In this document: positions 1-11,959 of the stretch, piece by piece
Position numbering within the stretch: position 1 is the first letter of the stretch
Layout: every line of letters begins with the position of its first letter
Assembly: GCA_034401795.1 (NCBI GenBank)
Contig: CM067370.1
Span: 61,110,369-61,174,368, forward strand
DNA: 64,000 bases
Direction: 5' to 3'
Source of the DNA: Chaetoderma sp. LZ-2023a
Lineage: Eukaryota; Mollusca; Caudofoveata; Chaetodermatida; Chaetodermatidae
Notes under the pieces: generated by a model
Databases searched by the model: none
What the model was told of the DNA's origin: nothing
Seen by the model: only the letters and a program-made list of their open reading frames with translations
Made by a program: the position numbers and the translations under genes

Positions 1-1
1 G

Positions 2-997
2 TGGTGCCAAGAGAGGAATGTTATTCTTCAGGCAGCACACATTCCAGGAAGACTGAACATCTTAGCAGATGCTCTCAGTCGAAGGACGGTTTGTCGTCCG
101 ACGGAATGGCAGCTCAACCAATCGGTAGCGGAGGTTCTATTCAAACATTGGGGCAAGCCAAATGTGGACCTGTTTGCGATGAAACAAAACGCAAAGATGG
201 TCACGTATGTGTCACCGATCCCGGACCCGCTAGCTCTAGCAGTAGACGCACTGGCAATAAGTTGGAAGGGAATGTACGCGTATGCGTATCCTCCAACGAT
301 TCTCATCCCAAAAGTTCTGGCAAAGATAAGAGAGGGTATGTGCCAAGTACTACTGATCGGCCGTTATTGGCCAGGCCGATCATGGTTTACGGATCAGCTG
401 GACCTTCTGGTCTGCAATCCAATCCCTCTTCCAGACAGAAGAGATCTAATCTCTCAGAACAGGGGTCTGTATTTCCACGACAGACCAGAAATGTTCAAAT
501 TAACTGCGTGGATGTTATCAAGCAGCGTACAATTGAGGGTGGGTTTTCTGAGCAAGCAGCGAAGTTTGTTGCTTCAGCCAGAAGAGGGCTGCTCATCATC
601 GTATGTCATGTGCAGCGTTTTAATTCTTCTCTGTTCGCAGAAGGCCAAGAACCAGGATACTTTGTGCCACAAATGCAACAGGTTCATGAAGCGCAAGTAC
701 TCGGGTCATCACTGTGTGGCTTGCGTGAAGTGCAAAGTGGGAAGTCCGTGTGATGTGCGCGCCAAGTGGTCGTCGGAATTGGTGGTAGAGTTCGATAGTG
801 ATCGTTGTGCGCGCTTGGAGAGAATCGTGAGGGATAAGGCAGCCAAGCTGGATCAGGCGTCAGTGAGAGGACTGGAAGATCATCTGAACGAGCGAATGGA
901 TTCAGCATTGGGCGTATGGGCGACCCAGTTCAAGGCAATGGTTGAGTCCTTGCAATCCACGATCCCGACGATGCAGGCCTTTCGATGGCCCGGCTAG
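2..997 (+). CDS. DIRS-like RT/RNase H C-terminus with Cys-rich tail (5' partial)
   Basis: Reading frame 2 is open from the left edge to the stop at 995-997. Near the start it reads AAHIPGRLNILADALSR, a hallmark of the RNase H end of DIRS and related retroelements. It continues with VDLFAMKQNAK, YVSPIPDPLALAVDAL and a W/P-rich LLIGRYWPGRSWF block, typical of the tail of DIRS polymerase proteins. From about base 665 a Cys/His cluster appears (CHKC, then HHCVACVKC and a final C near 751), followed by a charged helical stretch. This tail may be a nucleic-acid-binding knuckle or the start of the next protein. The following recombinase frame overlaps its end, so the two products may be joined by frameshifting or may have been separated by a mutation. 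Confidence 0.8.
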   Translation, partial: WCQERNVILQAAHIPGRLNILADALSRRTVCRPTEWQLNQSVAEVLFKHWGKPNVDLFAMKQNAKMVTYVSPIPDPLALAVDALAISWKGMYAYAYPPTILIPKVLAKIREGMCQVLLIGRYWPGRSWFTDQLDLLVCNPIPLPDRRDLISQNRGLYFHDRPEMFKLTAWMLSSSVQLRVGFLSKQRSLLLQPEEGCSSSYVMCSVLILLCSQKAKNQDTLCHKCNRFMKRKYSGHHCVACVKCKVGSPCDVRAKWSSELVVEFDSDRCARLERIVRDKAAKLDQASVRGLEDHLNERMDSALGVWATQFKAMVESLQSTIPTMQAFRWPG

Positions 998-2783
998 TTC
1001 TGCGGAGGGACAAGGACCTGTCCCTTTTCCGACCTTGGCTCAAGAGCCGACGGCGGAGGAGGAAGATCTTCTCCTAATGGAAGATTCCGGCATGCCGGAT
1101 ATTTCGTTGACGGCTAGACCAGGTACATCCCAGGGATCTCCCTCAGGATTTGTACGGGTTTGTCAAGCAGGTGGTGATGTCAACGTTCCAACGGGCATTT
1201 TCCACCCGGATTTCGCTCAACCCGCGTTGTCATTGGAGCCGTGTTTTGCGGTTCCTAGCGGCAACCCGGCGGCGTTAGGTGCGGCTCCTCTCGGAGTGCC
1301 GGCATCTACCGTGGTGAAAGCGGCTGTAGTCCCACCTCCCGTGTTGGAGCCGATGGACTGTGGTTTATCCGTGTCTGGCGATTCGGACACTGGTGCCGTT
1401 AGTAGTCGGGCTATGGATGCGCTTCATGTTGGAAGAAGTGCGGGCCATAGTTCTCAGCATGGATCATCGGTGACCTATTCATCCAAGGGTGAGAAGGAAG
1501 ATGAGAACGGTAGTCCATTGATGGACGAGTCCGCTTTCTGCACCGAAGCTGAATGGGTGCAGGTCCTTGGCTGGATGTACGACCATCTCGGGTTGGCATC
1601 GGATCAAGGATCTCGGCGCGATCCGACGACGGAACGGATGTCAGAGCGAGCGGCTAGCGCTCTGTCAAGTGGCTCTTCGGCCATGCCGACGCTCCCTGTG
1701 GACATGCAGTCTTCCGACATGTTGGAGGTTGCGGCGTATCGTCTGGTTCAGCCAGATTATGCATTGCCCATACCCCTGAAGGGGATAAGGAGTAGGGTCC
1801 GTTTTTCGGAGGTGGCCTACCATCAGTATGCCCGGGTTCCAAGAGGGTCAACCACTAAAACATATAATTATAGAATCAACAAATTTGCAGAGTGGTGTAA
1901 GCGAAGAGATATCGATCCCTTTTCTGCATCTGTAGCAGATTTTATCTGTCATTTATACGAAGTTGACAAACTTGTACCTTCAACCCTAGCAGCATATAAG
2001 TCTGCATTAGCTTCAGTCATTCCCAGTCTGGCCATTGAAGGAGTGGAAAATGACACCTTAAATGAAGTTATTAAAGGAATGAGCAATCTGCGACCTAGAC
2101 AGCCAATTCCTATCCCAGCATAGAATCTATCTCTTGTTCTACAGGTTTTAGGGCATGCTTCCTTCGAACCGATTAGATCTATAGATATTAAACTGTTAAC
2201 TATTAAATCAGTTTTCTTGGTTGCAGCAGCGTCGGCGAGAACGAGAAACGAAATTCATGCGCTTTTTGCCGAACAAGACCGTTTTGTCGTCACGGGTGAA
2301 GGTTAAGACTACTTCCACGTCTTTGTTTCCTGGCAAAGAATCAGTCACTTAAATATCCAGGACAGCCGATCAATTTGCCAAGTTTAATTAGACATGACCC
2401 AAACTCGTCTGCTTGGTGTCCTATCAGATGTCTGAAAATGTATAAAAAACGTACTGAGGAATGGAGAGATGACCCGAAATCTCTGTGGTTATGTCTCGAA
2501 GCTCCTCATTTGCGCGCCTCGAAAGATACTATTTCTCGTTGGATAGTCGATGCTATTCAGATGTCGCACAAAATCGCTACAGGAAAGCAGATTGATCGTG
2601 CGAATGCCCATCAGGTCCGAGCACTAGCGGCATCATCGGCCCTTTATAAGAGTGTCTCATTAGAGTTGGTGATGTCTGTAGCACAATGGCATGCCGAGTC
2701 GTCATTTACTGATTTCTACCTTCGCGATATCTCCAGCACACTTAATCCGGTAGCCGTCGCCAATTTATCGAATCTGAACTAAG
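942..2783 (+). pseudogene. DIRS-type tyrosine recombinase, broken
   Basis: An acidic, Pro/Ser-rich N-terminal linker (about 980-1750) is followed by a core-binding domain (STTKTYNYRINKFAEWCKRR, about 1840-2110) and a catalytic domain. The first catalytic Arg lies in ASARTRNEIHAL (about 2235-2265), the H-x-x-R box is HQVR at 2609-2620, and the nucleophilic Tyr is in FTDFYLRDI at 2717-2719. The frame is interrupted by an in-frame TAG at 2121-2123, where relatives usually have Trp, and by a frame change near 2300 after which homology resumes in frame 2 to the stop at 2780-2782. The N-terminal boundary is uncertain because no ATG clearly defines it. Family knowledge: strand exchange for integration of the circular DNA intermediate. 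Confidence 0.82.
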
Positions 2784-2974
2784 CCACACCCGACCACTAT
2801 TTTGCACACATCACAAGTTCTTCCACTTGCACTGAACAATGGCCATGCACATGACCTGAGAACGAACATGGATTGGGCCGAGCTCCTGTGATGAACTAAA
2901 AGACCAAGCACTCAAAATGGTGAGTGTTTACATTAATTAAGTTACTAATTTTAAGTTTACTTATAGTCGAAATA

Positions 2975-3000
2975 CCAGACTATTTAAGAAAATAGTCTGG
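2975..3000. repeat. 11-bp perfect hairpin downstream of recombinase
   Basis: CCAGACTATTT and its exact reverse complement AAATAGTCTGG are separated by four bases. It lies about 190 bp beyond the recombinase stop, so it could belong to the retroelement's terminal region, though this is not shown. Confidence 0.6.
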
Positions 3001-3392
3001 ACAAGATCATCTTATTCTTTTGCAGACGTTAGACTCATTCCAATTTGAAATTATATTCAATATACTGATATTTTTTTCAAAATCTAGAAGTTGTAGTAGC
3101 TTCTTTGCACTCTCTGTGCTTCCCTAGCTGAGACTTGGTGCTGACACGGGTGTGGTGGGTGTTGCTCCCCGTTTTTGACAGCCCTCTGGAATTTGTGCGG
3201 ACAAATGTGGGGGTGGGGGGGGGGGGAAGCGCTGTCTAGACCATGGAAGTTTAGCACTCTATGAGTCAGATAGCATAACCCAAGCGTATGCCAGGGTTCT
3301 AGTCGCTTCACAACCTTCTCTGTCGGATGGTAGATGAGTGCTGGTTCGAGCCTCGCCTCCTTCCACCGGTATTTCTTGGCTGTTGAAATCCG

Positions 3393-3770
3393 GAGTTTAT
3401 CATAATAGTACATCTGGTAAGTATTATTCGAAGTAGAATAAAAAAAGCAAATGCTTTTGTTTCTACGAGAATTCGTAATACTTAACAAATGTACTATGGC
3501 CCTCCCTCAGCCGCCCCGCTGAGGTGAGGCTGAGCTGCTTTCACTGTTTGTCAAGACAAATATAAGACGAATCTGACTGTGATTGGGAATTGACTCGGTA
3601 CCTGCGGCTATGGTATTCCAGGACACAGTATGGGCAGGACCAGGAGAGTGCGGAGTTTTAATTGTTTATTTTGAGCTAGACTAGATAATAGACATTATCA
3701 TAATAGTACATCAGGTAAGTATTACGAATTCTTGTAGAAACAAAAGCGGATGCTTTTTTTATTCTGTCAA
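3393..3770. repeat. Inverted pair of hairpin blocks
   Basis: Two related blocks (about 3400-3481 and 3694-3768) share a direct flank CATAATAGTACATC, while their interior (TTCTACGAGAATTCG versus CGAATTCTTGTAGAA) is in opposite orientation. Each interior is itself a hairpin of the form GTAGAA(T)AAAA...TTTTGTTTCTAC. Probably MITE-derived. Confidence 0.6.
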
Positions 3771-4085
3771 TTTACGGATTTATTTTTCCTTGAAATATGA
3801 AATTCAAAAAATTGTCTGTTTCTGTACAATAGAGCTTGGCAGTATTGAGATTTACATGACGGTATCAGTACCATAGAAAAAAAATGTGGTATCACAGTAT
3901 ACCATCATCTGAGGGTTAGGTGGCATGCCACAAAATTAGAGCATCGTTTTCCCTTCCATTTGACTTCCATCTCCATTCAACTGTTAAAATTGGTAAAATA
4001 AATAGTCTGCTTCCTGATATAGAGTGAAATCATCATTATGGCTATTGCGAATGTTTAGTTTCACGATTTTATTAGGCACTATTTT

Positions 4086-5417
4086 TAGCTCACCTGGCCT
4101 GAAAGGCCAAGTGAGGTTATTCCATGGCGTCCGTCGTCCGTCAGTCTGTCCATCCGTCCGTCAAATCGCTTCTTCTCCTTAACGGTTTGACTGATTTCAA
4201 CCAAATTTGGCTGGAACGATCCTAAACTGGTACCCTCCAGACATGTTTTTCAGAATTTTGTTTGATCAATTTTTTAGGTGAAAATCTGAGATTTTATAAA
4301 AAATCTACCGGAAATGGTCAAAATGCTGCTCCTCCTTAGCTGCTTGATATATTTCAACCAAATTTGATTAGATGCATTCTATGTGGTGGTAGACTCTAGA
4401 AATTCTTTTCAGGATTTTGATTGATCAATTTTTTGGGTGAATATCTGAGATTTTATGAAAATTCTACCGGAAATGGTCAAAATGCTCCTTAGCTGCTTGA
4501 CATGTTTCAAATAAATTTGACTAGATGCATTCTATAGTGGTAGATCTTCTTTTCAGAATTTTGATTGATCAATTTTTTGGGTGAAAATCTGAGATTTTAT
4601 CAAAAATCTACCGGAAATGGTCCAAATGCTACTCTTCCTTAGCTGCTTGACATATTTCAACCAAATTTGACTACATGCAGCCCATAGTGGTAGGCTCTAG
4701 AAACTCTATTCAGAATTTTGATTGATTTTAATTTTTGGATGAAAATCTTAGATTTGATTAAAAATCTACCCGAAATGGTCAAAATGCTACTTTACGCCTT
4801 AGCTTCCTGACATATTTCAACCAAATTTGACTAGATAGATTCTATGGTGGTAGGCTCTAGAATATCTATTCAGAATTTTGATTGATTAATTTTTTGGGTG
4901 AAAATCTTAAATTTTGTAAAAAAATTACCAGAAATTGAACGCTACTCATTAACCGTTTGGCTGATTTCAACCTAGTGTATCTGGACGAACCCTATGGATG
5001 TAGGTTTCAAAACTTGTATACAGAATTTTGATTGGTAAATTTTTGTGTGAAAATCTTGAATTTTATGAAAATTTACTTGATATCGCTTAAAACGCTACTC
5101 CTCATTAACTGCTTGGTTGATTTCAACCAGACTTGGATGAAAGGACCCTATGCCAGCAGGCTTCAGATCTAGTATGCAAAATCTTGATTAGTCAATTTTT
5201 GGGTGGCCATCTTGGATTTCCCAAGTGTTGTTAAATCAGTTAAAAGCCTACAACTCATTAACCACTTGGCAGATTTCAATCAATCTCAGCTGGACAGACC
5301 CTAGGTGGGTAGGCTTCAGAACATATATACATAATTTTTATTGGTCAATTCTTTTGGTGGACATGTTCAATTGGTTCAAATGCTAATGGTCCAGGTGAGC
5401 CCCTTTTGCCTCTTGTT
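4086..5417 (-). mobile_element. AACAAGAGGC/CCAGGTGAGCTA family element, reverse orientation
   Basis: The left end reads TAGCTCACCTGGCCTGAAAG, and the right end is the reverse complement of the AACAAGAGGC...GCTCACCTGG terminus seen at 24504, 45686 and 59159. The interior consists of about six degenerate units of roughly 140-210 bp with the conserved pieces CAGAATTTTGATTGATCAAT, TCTACCGGAAATGGTCAAAA and TTCAACCAAATTTGACTAG. No open frame of note. Non-autonomous. Confidence 0.75.
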
Positions 5418-6559
5418 AATCTAATATCATTCATGTGAATATCGGCCTCATCAAGTGTACTGTGCGACTCGCTAGCTATAATCTGCTTTTTGACATTTGC
5501 GTGCACTATTTTCAATCTGGATTGTTCTGACTATTAATGCGTGTGTTGAGCACATTGTCAATTTTAATTCAGCAGTCGAGCGTGTTACTAAACAGAGTCC
5601 AGACCAAGTCAGTGAATAGTTAAACGAAGCCAGGGTTGTACTCGCTTAACTGTTGGAGTCATATATTTGTTTAGCGTGAAAAATGGCCTATGCACATTCA
5701 TATAACACGACATTGAATATAAGCCGATTCCAAAGTTTGTGATAATTACGAGTACTCAATATGCAGACTCGTTACTCGCCATTCTTCATGTGAACAACAG
5801 GTGTACAAGGCTATTTCCATGAAATTCCTACATATAGCCAGTTGAAAATGAATTACAAAAATTAAAACAATGCAACTTTTAGGTGTCCCTACTTAAATTG
5901 AATTTACCATTAAAGAAATACTTGAAACCTGAAAAAATAAAACCTAGCTACTTTTGAATGCTACTCACAGGCAACAAAGAGTTACATGATCAAAATGATG
6001 CGAGAAAATACTAGGTTTCAATAAATTTTCATTGATAAATGCAGTATAGTAATGGATTTTCCCATGGTCTAGCTCACGAACAACCAATCAGATGCATCAT
6101 TACGAGAAGATTATTGTGTCTGAATAGAACACGGTTTGTATGTTATGTTGTTATTCTAATGTGTTTGTTCGGTGACAAAATGTTTGGACTAATAAATTAC
6201 AAATAATACAAGCGGGAATAGGCAATATATTATAGCTTAATTACTACCACCGAGACAGCCAGAGAATGAGGTTAGAGGTTTTAAATATAGCAATCTTATC
6301 ATAAGACGTACGTTCAACATACAGTTCTGCCTGTCACTATTTTGTCATTAACGTGTTGATGTTTGTTTTTATAACGCTTCCTCACCTCAACGTGGCTAAT
6401 AGTTAGGGATGCCTGTATTTTTTGACACTATTATCACCTATTTACCCATGCACTATTCAGATTTTATGGTTTATTTCTTAAATATGTCTCGTTAAACACA
6501 ACTACCATTATGGACAGTATGCACGGTACTTGGAAATGTCAATGGTCAAGGAATACTGA
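5418..6559. other. Intergenic, nothing recognised
   Basis: AT-rich sequence without a persuasive open frame, RNA gene or repeat boundary on either strand. Confidence 0.4.
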
Positions 6560-7320
6560 ACAATAACGTGTGTTTGCCTGCACAGACGCAGCTTCGGCAT
6601 ACCACTTATTAATATGAATATGGAGGCCAAGTTTGAATTCCATCAATCTGCATCAAATTTAGCCTGAATTATTTGCCCTTGAATGTATGAAATTCAGAAA
6701 ATGGTTCTTTTCCAGACAATAACTTGTCTGCCTGGCACCAATTTGACCCAGCTTCGGCATACCATTCAGTATAATGAATACAGAGGGCAAGTTCAAATTC
6801 TGGCAACGTACGTCAAATTTACTCAGATTTATCCTGCTTTAAAAAAAACCCCAACATTTCCAGGCAATAACTCAAACCAAGTCGGCATATCGATTAATAC
6901 TACTGAGGTGGAGGTCAAGTTCGTGTTCCAATACTTTTCGACAGTGTTTACCAGAGTTATCACCCTTGAAAAATACAAACAGTTAATTTGTCTGTTTCTG
7001 GGCAATCACTCAGGCTAGACTAAACTGATTCAAACCGAATTCAGATATAGGTTAATGCTCCAAAGGTGGATGTTAAGTTTCTGTTCCATTAGTTTTCGTC
7101 AATATTTGGCAGAGTTATTACCCTTGAAAGATACAAACTTTGTTAATTTGGCTGTTTCTAGGCAGTAACTCATGTTAGACTAAACGGATTTTAACCAACT
7201 TCAGAATTTAGATTAATAATAGTAAGACGAGGGTTAAGTTCTGGTTTTGTTAGTTAAATCAATAATTGCTAGAGTTATCACACTCGAAAAATACAAACTT
7301 CATTAATTAGACATCATTCC
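6560..7320. repeat. Degenerate tandem repeat, about 150-165 bp unit
   Basis: Units carry GAGTTATCACCCTTGAAAAA-type sequence (6953, 7106, 7272), followed by ACAAAC...TTAATTTG(T/G)CTGTTTC(T/C)GGCA and a T/A-rich part. About four or five diverged copies. The open frame at 6683-7018 lies entirely in the repeat and shows no domain. Confidence 0.6.
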
Positions 7321-7909
7321 CTTACTACAAGCACTGTAATGTAAGCATATATACCAGTTATAGAGAGCAGGCAAGTGAATTGCCCAGATCCCTTACATAT
7401 CATTTCAACAAAAGCGGGATTCAAGGGGATTTGCATTGCTTGCAATGCCTTGTACAATCTATAACATTTGCAGGTAAATATGACTTCTTAGTGAAAATTC
7501 TCTCTCATAGGAAATGACTGCTGGAGCCAAATGTTTCTTGACAGATGTGACACGCCGTAGTTGCGACTTAGACAGCTTTGTTGCAAATGTGAAAAGTTTG
7601 TCTTCTACACCTGCGATTCTTGGACTGGTTATATGTTAACACTTCATTAGTGACTGATTGCTTTCCATAATTGTACTGAGGTTTTGTCTGATTTGATGTA
7701 GCAGTTCATGTCTCTAGTCATACCATGCATACAGTACAGCTCATAAAGAAGTTAATATTGTTCCAAAATAAAAACAGAAACATTAATTTTGAATTTTGAA
7801 CATGATGTAAGAAATGTTTCACTTCAAGAGTATACTTACTATCCTGACTACTTTTTATATATGAAACTAGATTGATCGGTCGATGACGCATCATCGCAAA
7901 TCGCCACAT
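7321..7909. other. Intergenic, nothing recognised
   Basis: No coding, RNA or repeat feature could be supported apart from a short open frame on the - strand at 7718-7909 without recognisable content. Confidence 0.35.
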
Positions 7910-9000
7910 TCACTGCTTTGAACTTTTGACACACCCCACAACCAACCCCCGGGGTGCGGAGCCAAATCTAAACGTTCTTTTGCACTTAGCAATCATATGG
8001 TAACTCGCATAACAAATTTAGTTGAATTTTGTCCAATAGTGTCAGAGAAGTTGCATTACAATCAATTTCATGACCTTTTGACCCCCATCTCCCACCCCTA
8101 GAAGCGAGGCCAAATGTAAATGGGCTCATCCACTCCCCATTGATATGGGTAACTGACATACTAAATTTTGTTGAATTCCGTCCAACGGTGTCAGAGGAGT
8201 TGCAAACAATCAATTTCATGACCTTTTGACCCCATCCCCCACCCCTAGAGGCGGGGTCAAATCTAAATGTGCTCATCCACTCCACATTGATATGGGTAAC
8301 TGACACTAAGTTTGGTTGAATTCCATCCAACGGTGTCAGAGGAGTTGCAAACAATCAATTTCATGGCCTTTTGACCCCATCCCCCACCCCTAGAGGCGGG
8401 GTCAAATCTAAATGTGCTCATCCACTCCACATTGATATGGGTAACTGACACTAAGTTTGGTTGAATTCCATCCAACGGTGTCAGAGGAGTTGCATACAAT
8501 CAATTTCATGGCCTTTTGACCCTATCCCCCACCCCTAGAGGTGGGGCCAAATCTAAATGTACTCATCCACTCCACATTGATATGGGTAACTCACATACAA
8601 AATTTGGTTTAATTCCGTCCAATGATTTCTGAGGAGATGCATTACAATCAATTTCCGCAGGTTAAAATTTGACCTTTTGATCCCTCCCCACCCCCTGGGA
8701 GCAGAGCCAAGTCTAATTGGCCTCTTGCTTTCCGCAATCAGATGGGTAACTCGGATATCAAATTTGGTTGAGTTCCGTCTAGCGATTTCAGAGGAGCTTC
8801 GTTACAACTCATTTGACCGTTTGACCCCTGCCATGCCCCCCCTGGTTGCGGAACCAAATTCTAAATTATCGTCTTGCAAAGCGGAATCATACGGGTAATA
8901 CATATACCAAATCTGATTTAATTCCACCCAATAGTTTGGGAGGAGGTAGTGTGATGGATGGACGGACAGACAACTGGGGGTATAATATCTTCCCCAATCT
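7910..9000. repeat. 145-bp tandem repeat element ending in GGATGGACGGACAGAC
   Basis: The piece GAGGAGTTGCA(A/T)ACAATCAA recurs at about 8196, 8341 and 8486, giving a 145-bp period, with more diverged units on both sides and a further copy near 8633. Each unit contains TTTTGACCCCATCCCCCACC, CATTGATATGGGTAACTGAC and TTGAATTCC(A/G)TCCAACG. The three central units are nearly identical, the outer ones decayed. The block ends with GGATGGACGGACAGACAACT. Overlapping open frames at 7986-8499 and 8677-8898 are repeat artefacts. Confidence 0.8.
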
Positions 9001-9095
9001 ATAAACTATTTAAACAGTAAAGCTGTACATAAAAGGCAGGTGATCAGCTGTCAGTCCCGTACTTTCGCCGGCCCAACTGTATGTGCAGGACTGAC

Positions 9096-9247
9096 AGTAA
9101 CCCTTTAACATTTATATCGGACAAAAACGACTGCTGCAGTCATTCCAGTGGTAAATTTTCAAAAATAGTCTTCTCTTGGTCTGGAAATGGACATTTTATT
9201 AGAAAATCAACATTTTTGGGGCACCAATTCGAGGGTTAAAGGGTTAA
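9096..9247. mobile_element. TTAA-type palindromic MITE, partly deleted copy
   Basis: Begins TAACCCTTTAACATTTATAT and ends GAGGGTTAAAGGGTTAA. It keeps the right hairpin arm CATTCCAGTGGTAAATTTTC near 9140-9160 but lacks most of the left arm. Same family as 24154-24385. Confidence 0.65.
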
Positions 9248-10967
9248 TGAAATTAGAGCTTCACCTCATGTTTTGTTTTGTTCTCAAGTTACCAGTGATT
9301 CTCTAGTCTCTTGTGATTTATTTGTAGTTTATAATATGGATATTAACGATTCTGAGCTTCAGGCTGCGGATAACACCTGAGCCGGCAGTAATCAATGTGT
9401 AGAGTATCTAATAACTGGCAATGTGGTAATATCACCAGTTTTTGTGCATCTGGTTACCGCACATGTTTAGGTAATTTTCGAGGTCTTCCGTTATATTTTC
9501 CAGGTATAATATGTAAAAAAGGGGGACAATACACATTTTCCCTTCTCTGTCTCGGTCTCCAATAGATCAAATGTCTAGGTTATCAGAAACAGGTGGCTGG
9601 CACTTATTTTTGATTTTTAGAGAGGAATTACAGAGATAAGAGACCTGTATGCTTGTCGTCCCCTGAACTTGAGCCTTACTTCTTGTGATGGATCAGCAGC
9701 TCCCTTACACACGCATCTAGTCACACTTACATAATGTTAGCATTTCTTTTCAATCCGGCCAGCTAGTTGTGAGTGTATGAGGACTTCACCAAATTTTAAT
9801 TTGTTGAGAAACTGCAAATTCTTGAAGTCCTCCCGCACCTCTTGCAGGTAAGTTTGTTTGGGGTGTTTTGAACTCCTCTAGTCTCTTCCCCTTGATAGGC
9901 TTACAAGAGTTTAAACAAAGGTGCTAATTAGTAATAATTATTAATAATAATAATAATTTAATTATTATTTATTAAATAAACATATTTACTCGTGGGAGGA
10001 AAATAAAGCCACAGTCCTTAAGAAAATTACCTGAAAATTTATCAAAGTTTTGCTGGCTTTATGCAGCTTCTTCCTTCGGTATATTTTCAAATTTATTTAA
10101 AGATGTGAGGACTAGATACCCGATCGCTCTGATTAATTTGACAATCATAATACAGATTCTCCTTTACTAGAAGAAAAAAATGCTTTTAAAATTTTTGTAA
10201 TCGACCCAGTCAAAGCTGAGATAAGCATATAGCAACCACCTTGACAACCACACGTTTTTAGCTATCGCGCTAGAGTTGTGGGACCACACCGGGATGACAC
10301 CAATTCCTATTAGTCTAGATTATTAGACTGCACGTATTAGGCACCTATTCTTTGACAATTCATTGTTCACACAGGGACACAACATTGTTCGAGATGCACA
10401 AAGGTTCAATAATATCGAAGTTGATGATATTTTTGTTGATTAAACTTAAAGGACAGACCTCATGGTCACGGTGCCTGACATCACAATTCTAATGTATAGG
10501 CCTGTTAGAGGTGACAGTAACATCGGATTTCGTGTACATGAATTAGGCTGTATTTAATCAAACCCACCCACACAATTCTACAAATGCATATATATCTTAT
10601 CTTTCTGGATTGACTGCAGAGATTTTGCATAGATGATAGGCATGCATGTACACAACTTTTTAAATGATAGTTAAGTAGGCCACCGCTCAGTGCACGTACG
10701 ATCGCAATTTACCATTGTGTAGGCTTATGAATAAATTTATGATTGCAATATAGCAGTTACTCCAGTTTTGTGTTTAAAGTTAACTAAAATGTCGGGTAAA
10801 TATAAATCTAATCTAAATTAATCTATTTACCTATAGTCTACATTGACATATGACAGTACACGGGTTGTTTACGATTTAGGCGGCGGTCGAGGTGTGTAGC
10901 GAGGCTTTCACTGCCGTCCACACGCTTATAGTACAACTTAAATAACATATATTGTTGAATATTTTGA

Positions 10968-10997
10968 ACACACGCACACGCACACGCACACGCACAC
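10968..10997. repeat. (CACACG)n simple repeat
   Basis: About five tandem copies of a CACACG-type hexamer. Confidence 0.8.
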
Positions 10998-11959
10998 CAA
11001 TGTACATGTTGACCCCGTACATGCCTCTACATTATTATTATACAAACACATTGCCAAATGCTTATAGGTAAACAATTACATTCTAATCAGTAATCACAGG
11101 AAATTTCACATAGGACATACTGACACCCATATTGTACATTCGTAATCTTCAGAAAAGGTTGTAGCTGCACTCTGTAGCCTATACATTTAGATATGAATAA
11201 TAGTACAATTATAGCCATCGTCAACCTCTCCCACCCACCGATCATCACGTTCACATCCATCCATCCCAGATATTACATAGTACACCCAGTCCTTTCAAGA
11301 ATGGTAATGGATCCGCAATTAGGCCTACTAGATTACAGAGTATTTGTCACATGCATTGAAGTATTGCTTATTTTCAGCATTGCCCATGGTTTGCCATAGT
11401 TATAGGCCTATTATTATGCGAATATAGCTACCCATGAACCATTAAAAATGAGTAAATATCATAATAGATTTAAAAAAATCATGATTTTTTATTTCTTGAA
11501 GACTTAATTAGCTTCAACCTGGCATAGTTTATGTTATGGTAGGTGAAGTCTATCCTGTTAAACGCACGTTTTAAAATATGTTAGCTTTGTACTACAGACA
11601 GAGAAATATTGACCCAGCTCTCAGCGCCGTTCCCGGTGTGACATCACAGCGAGTGGTGATGTGATTCAGATTGAGGCGTCATTTAATCTCGTTATTTGGG
11701 CTACCTAACATATTTTTCTCACTCCAAAGTGACGCTATTGTGTTTAAATAGTGTAGTAGACCCTAAAATTAATTAAAACTCGTTATCGACCGCAAGTCCT
11801 CACAAGACCTTTAAGTTTGCAGAAGTAATTTTCTTTCTTTATTGTGGCCTGCCCATTATGTCATTGCTTTGTTAAGTCCATGTTGCGCGCTAACGAGTGC
11901 TCCCATTGTAGCATGTGTGACCTGGTTACTTTACAAGTGTGAAATTTGTGAATGTCGGT

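Larger units (their letters stand above)
1..2783 (+). mobile_element. DIRS-type (tyrosine recombinase) retrotransposon, 3' part
   Basis: The window opens inside a retroelement whose remaining order is RNase H tail, Cys-rich segment, acidic linker, tyrosine recombinase. A reverse transcriptase/RNase H followed by a tyrosine recombinase instead of a DDE integrase is the defining layout of DIRS-like elements, which integrate by recombinase action on a circular intermediate. The 5' part (gag and most of the reverse transcriptase) lies beyond the left edge. The recombinase carries a stop and a frameshift, so this copy is inactive. The exact 3' end is uncertain; an 11-bp hairpin at 2975-3000 may lie near it. 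Confident at class level, not at family level. Confidence 0.88.
2784..4085. other. Non-coding; DIRS 3' flank and hairpin repeats
   Basis: No conserved coding signal was seen. The stretch contains the 11-bp hairpin at 2975-3000, a G-run at about 3209-3227, and the paired hairpin blocks at 3393-3481 and 3694-3770. An open frame on the - strand at 3084-3488 has no recognisable domain and overlaps one of these repeats. Confidence 0.5.
9001..11959. other. Intergenic with scattered MITE pieces and simple repeats
   Basis: Holds a hairpin-like repeat near 9050-9105, a TTAA MITE at about 9096-9247, an A/T-rich run at about 9940-9985 and a (CACACG)n run at about 10968-10997. The 68-codon frame at 11193-11399 has no recognisable domain. 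No gene supported. Confidence 0.45.

Noticed and set aside
7986..8499. Two open frames on the - strand with near-identical sequences
   Set aside because: They translate the 145-bp tandem repeat; the similarity comes from the repeat.
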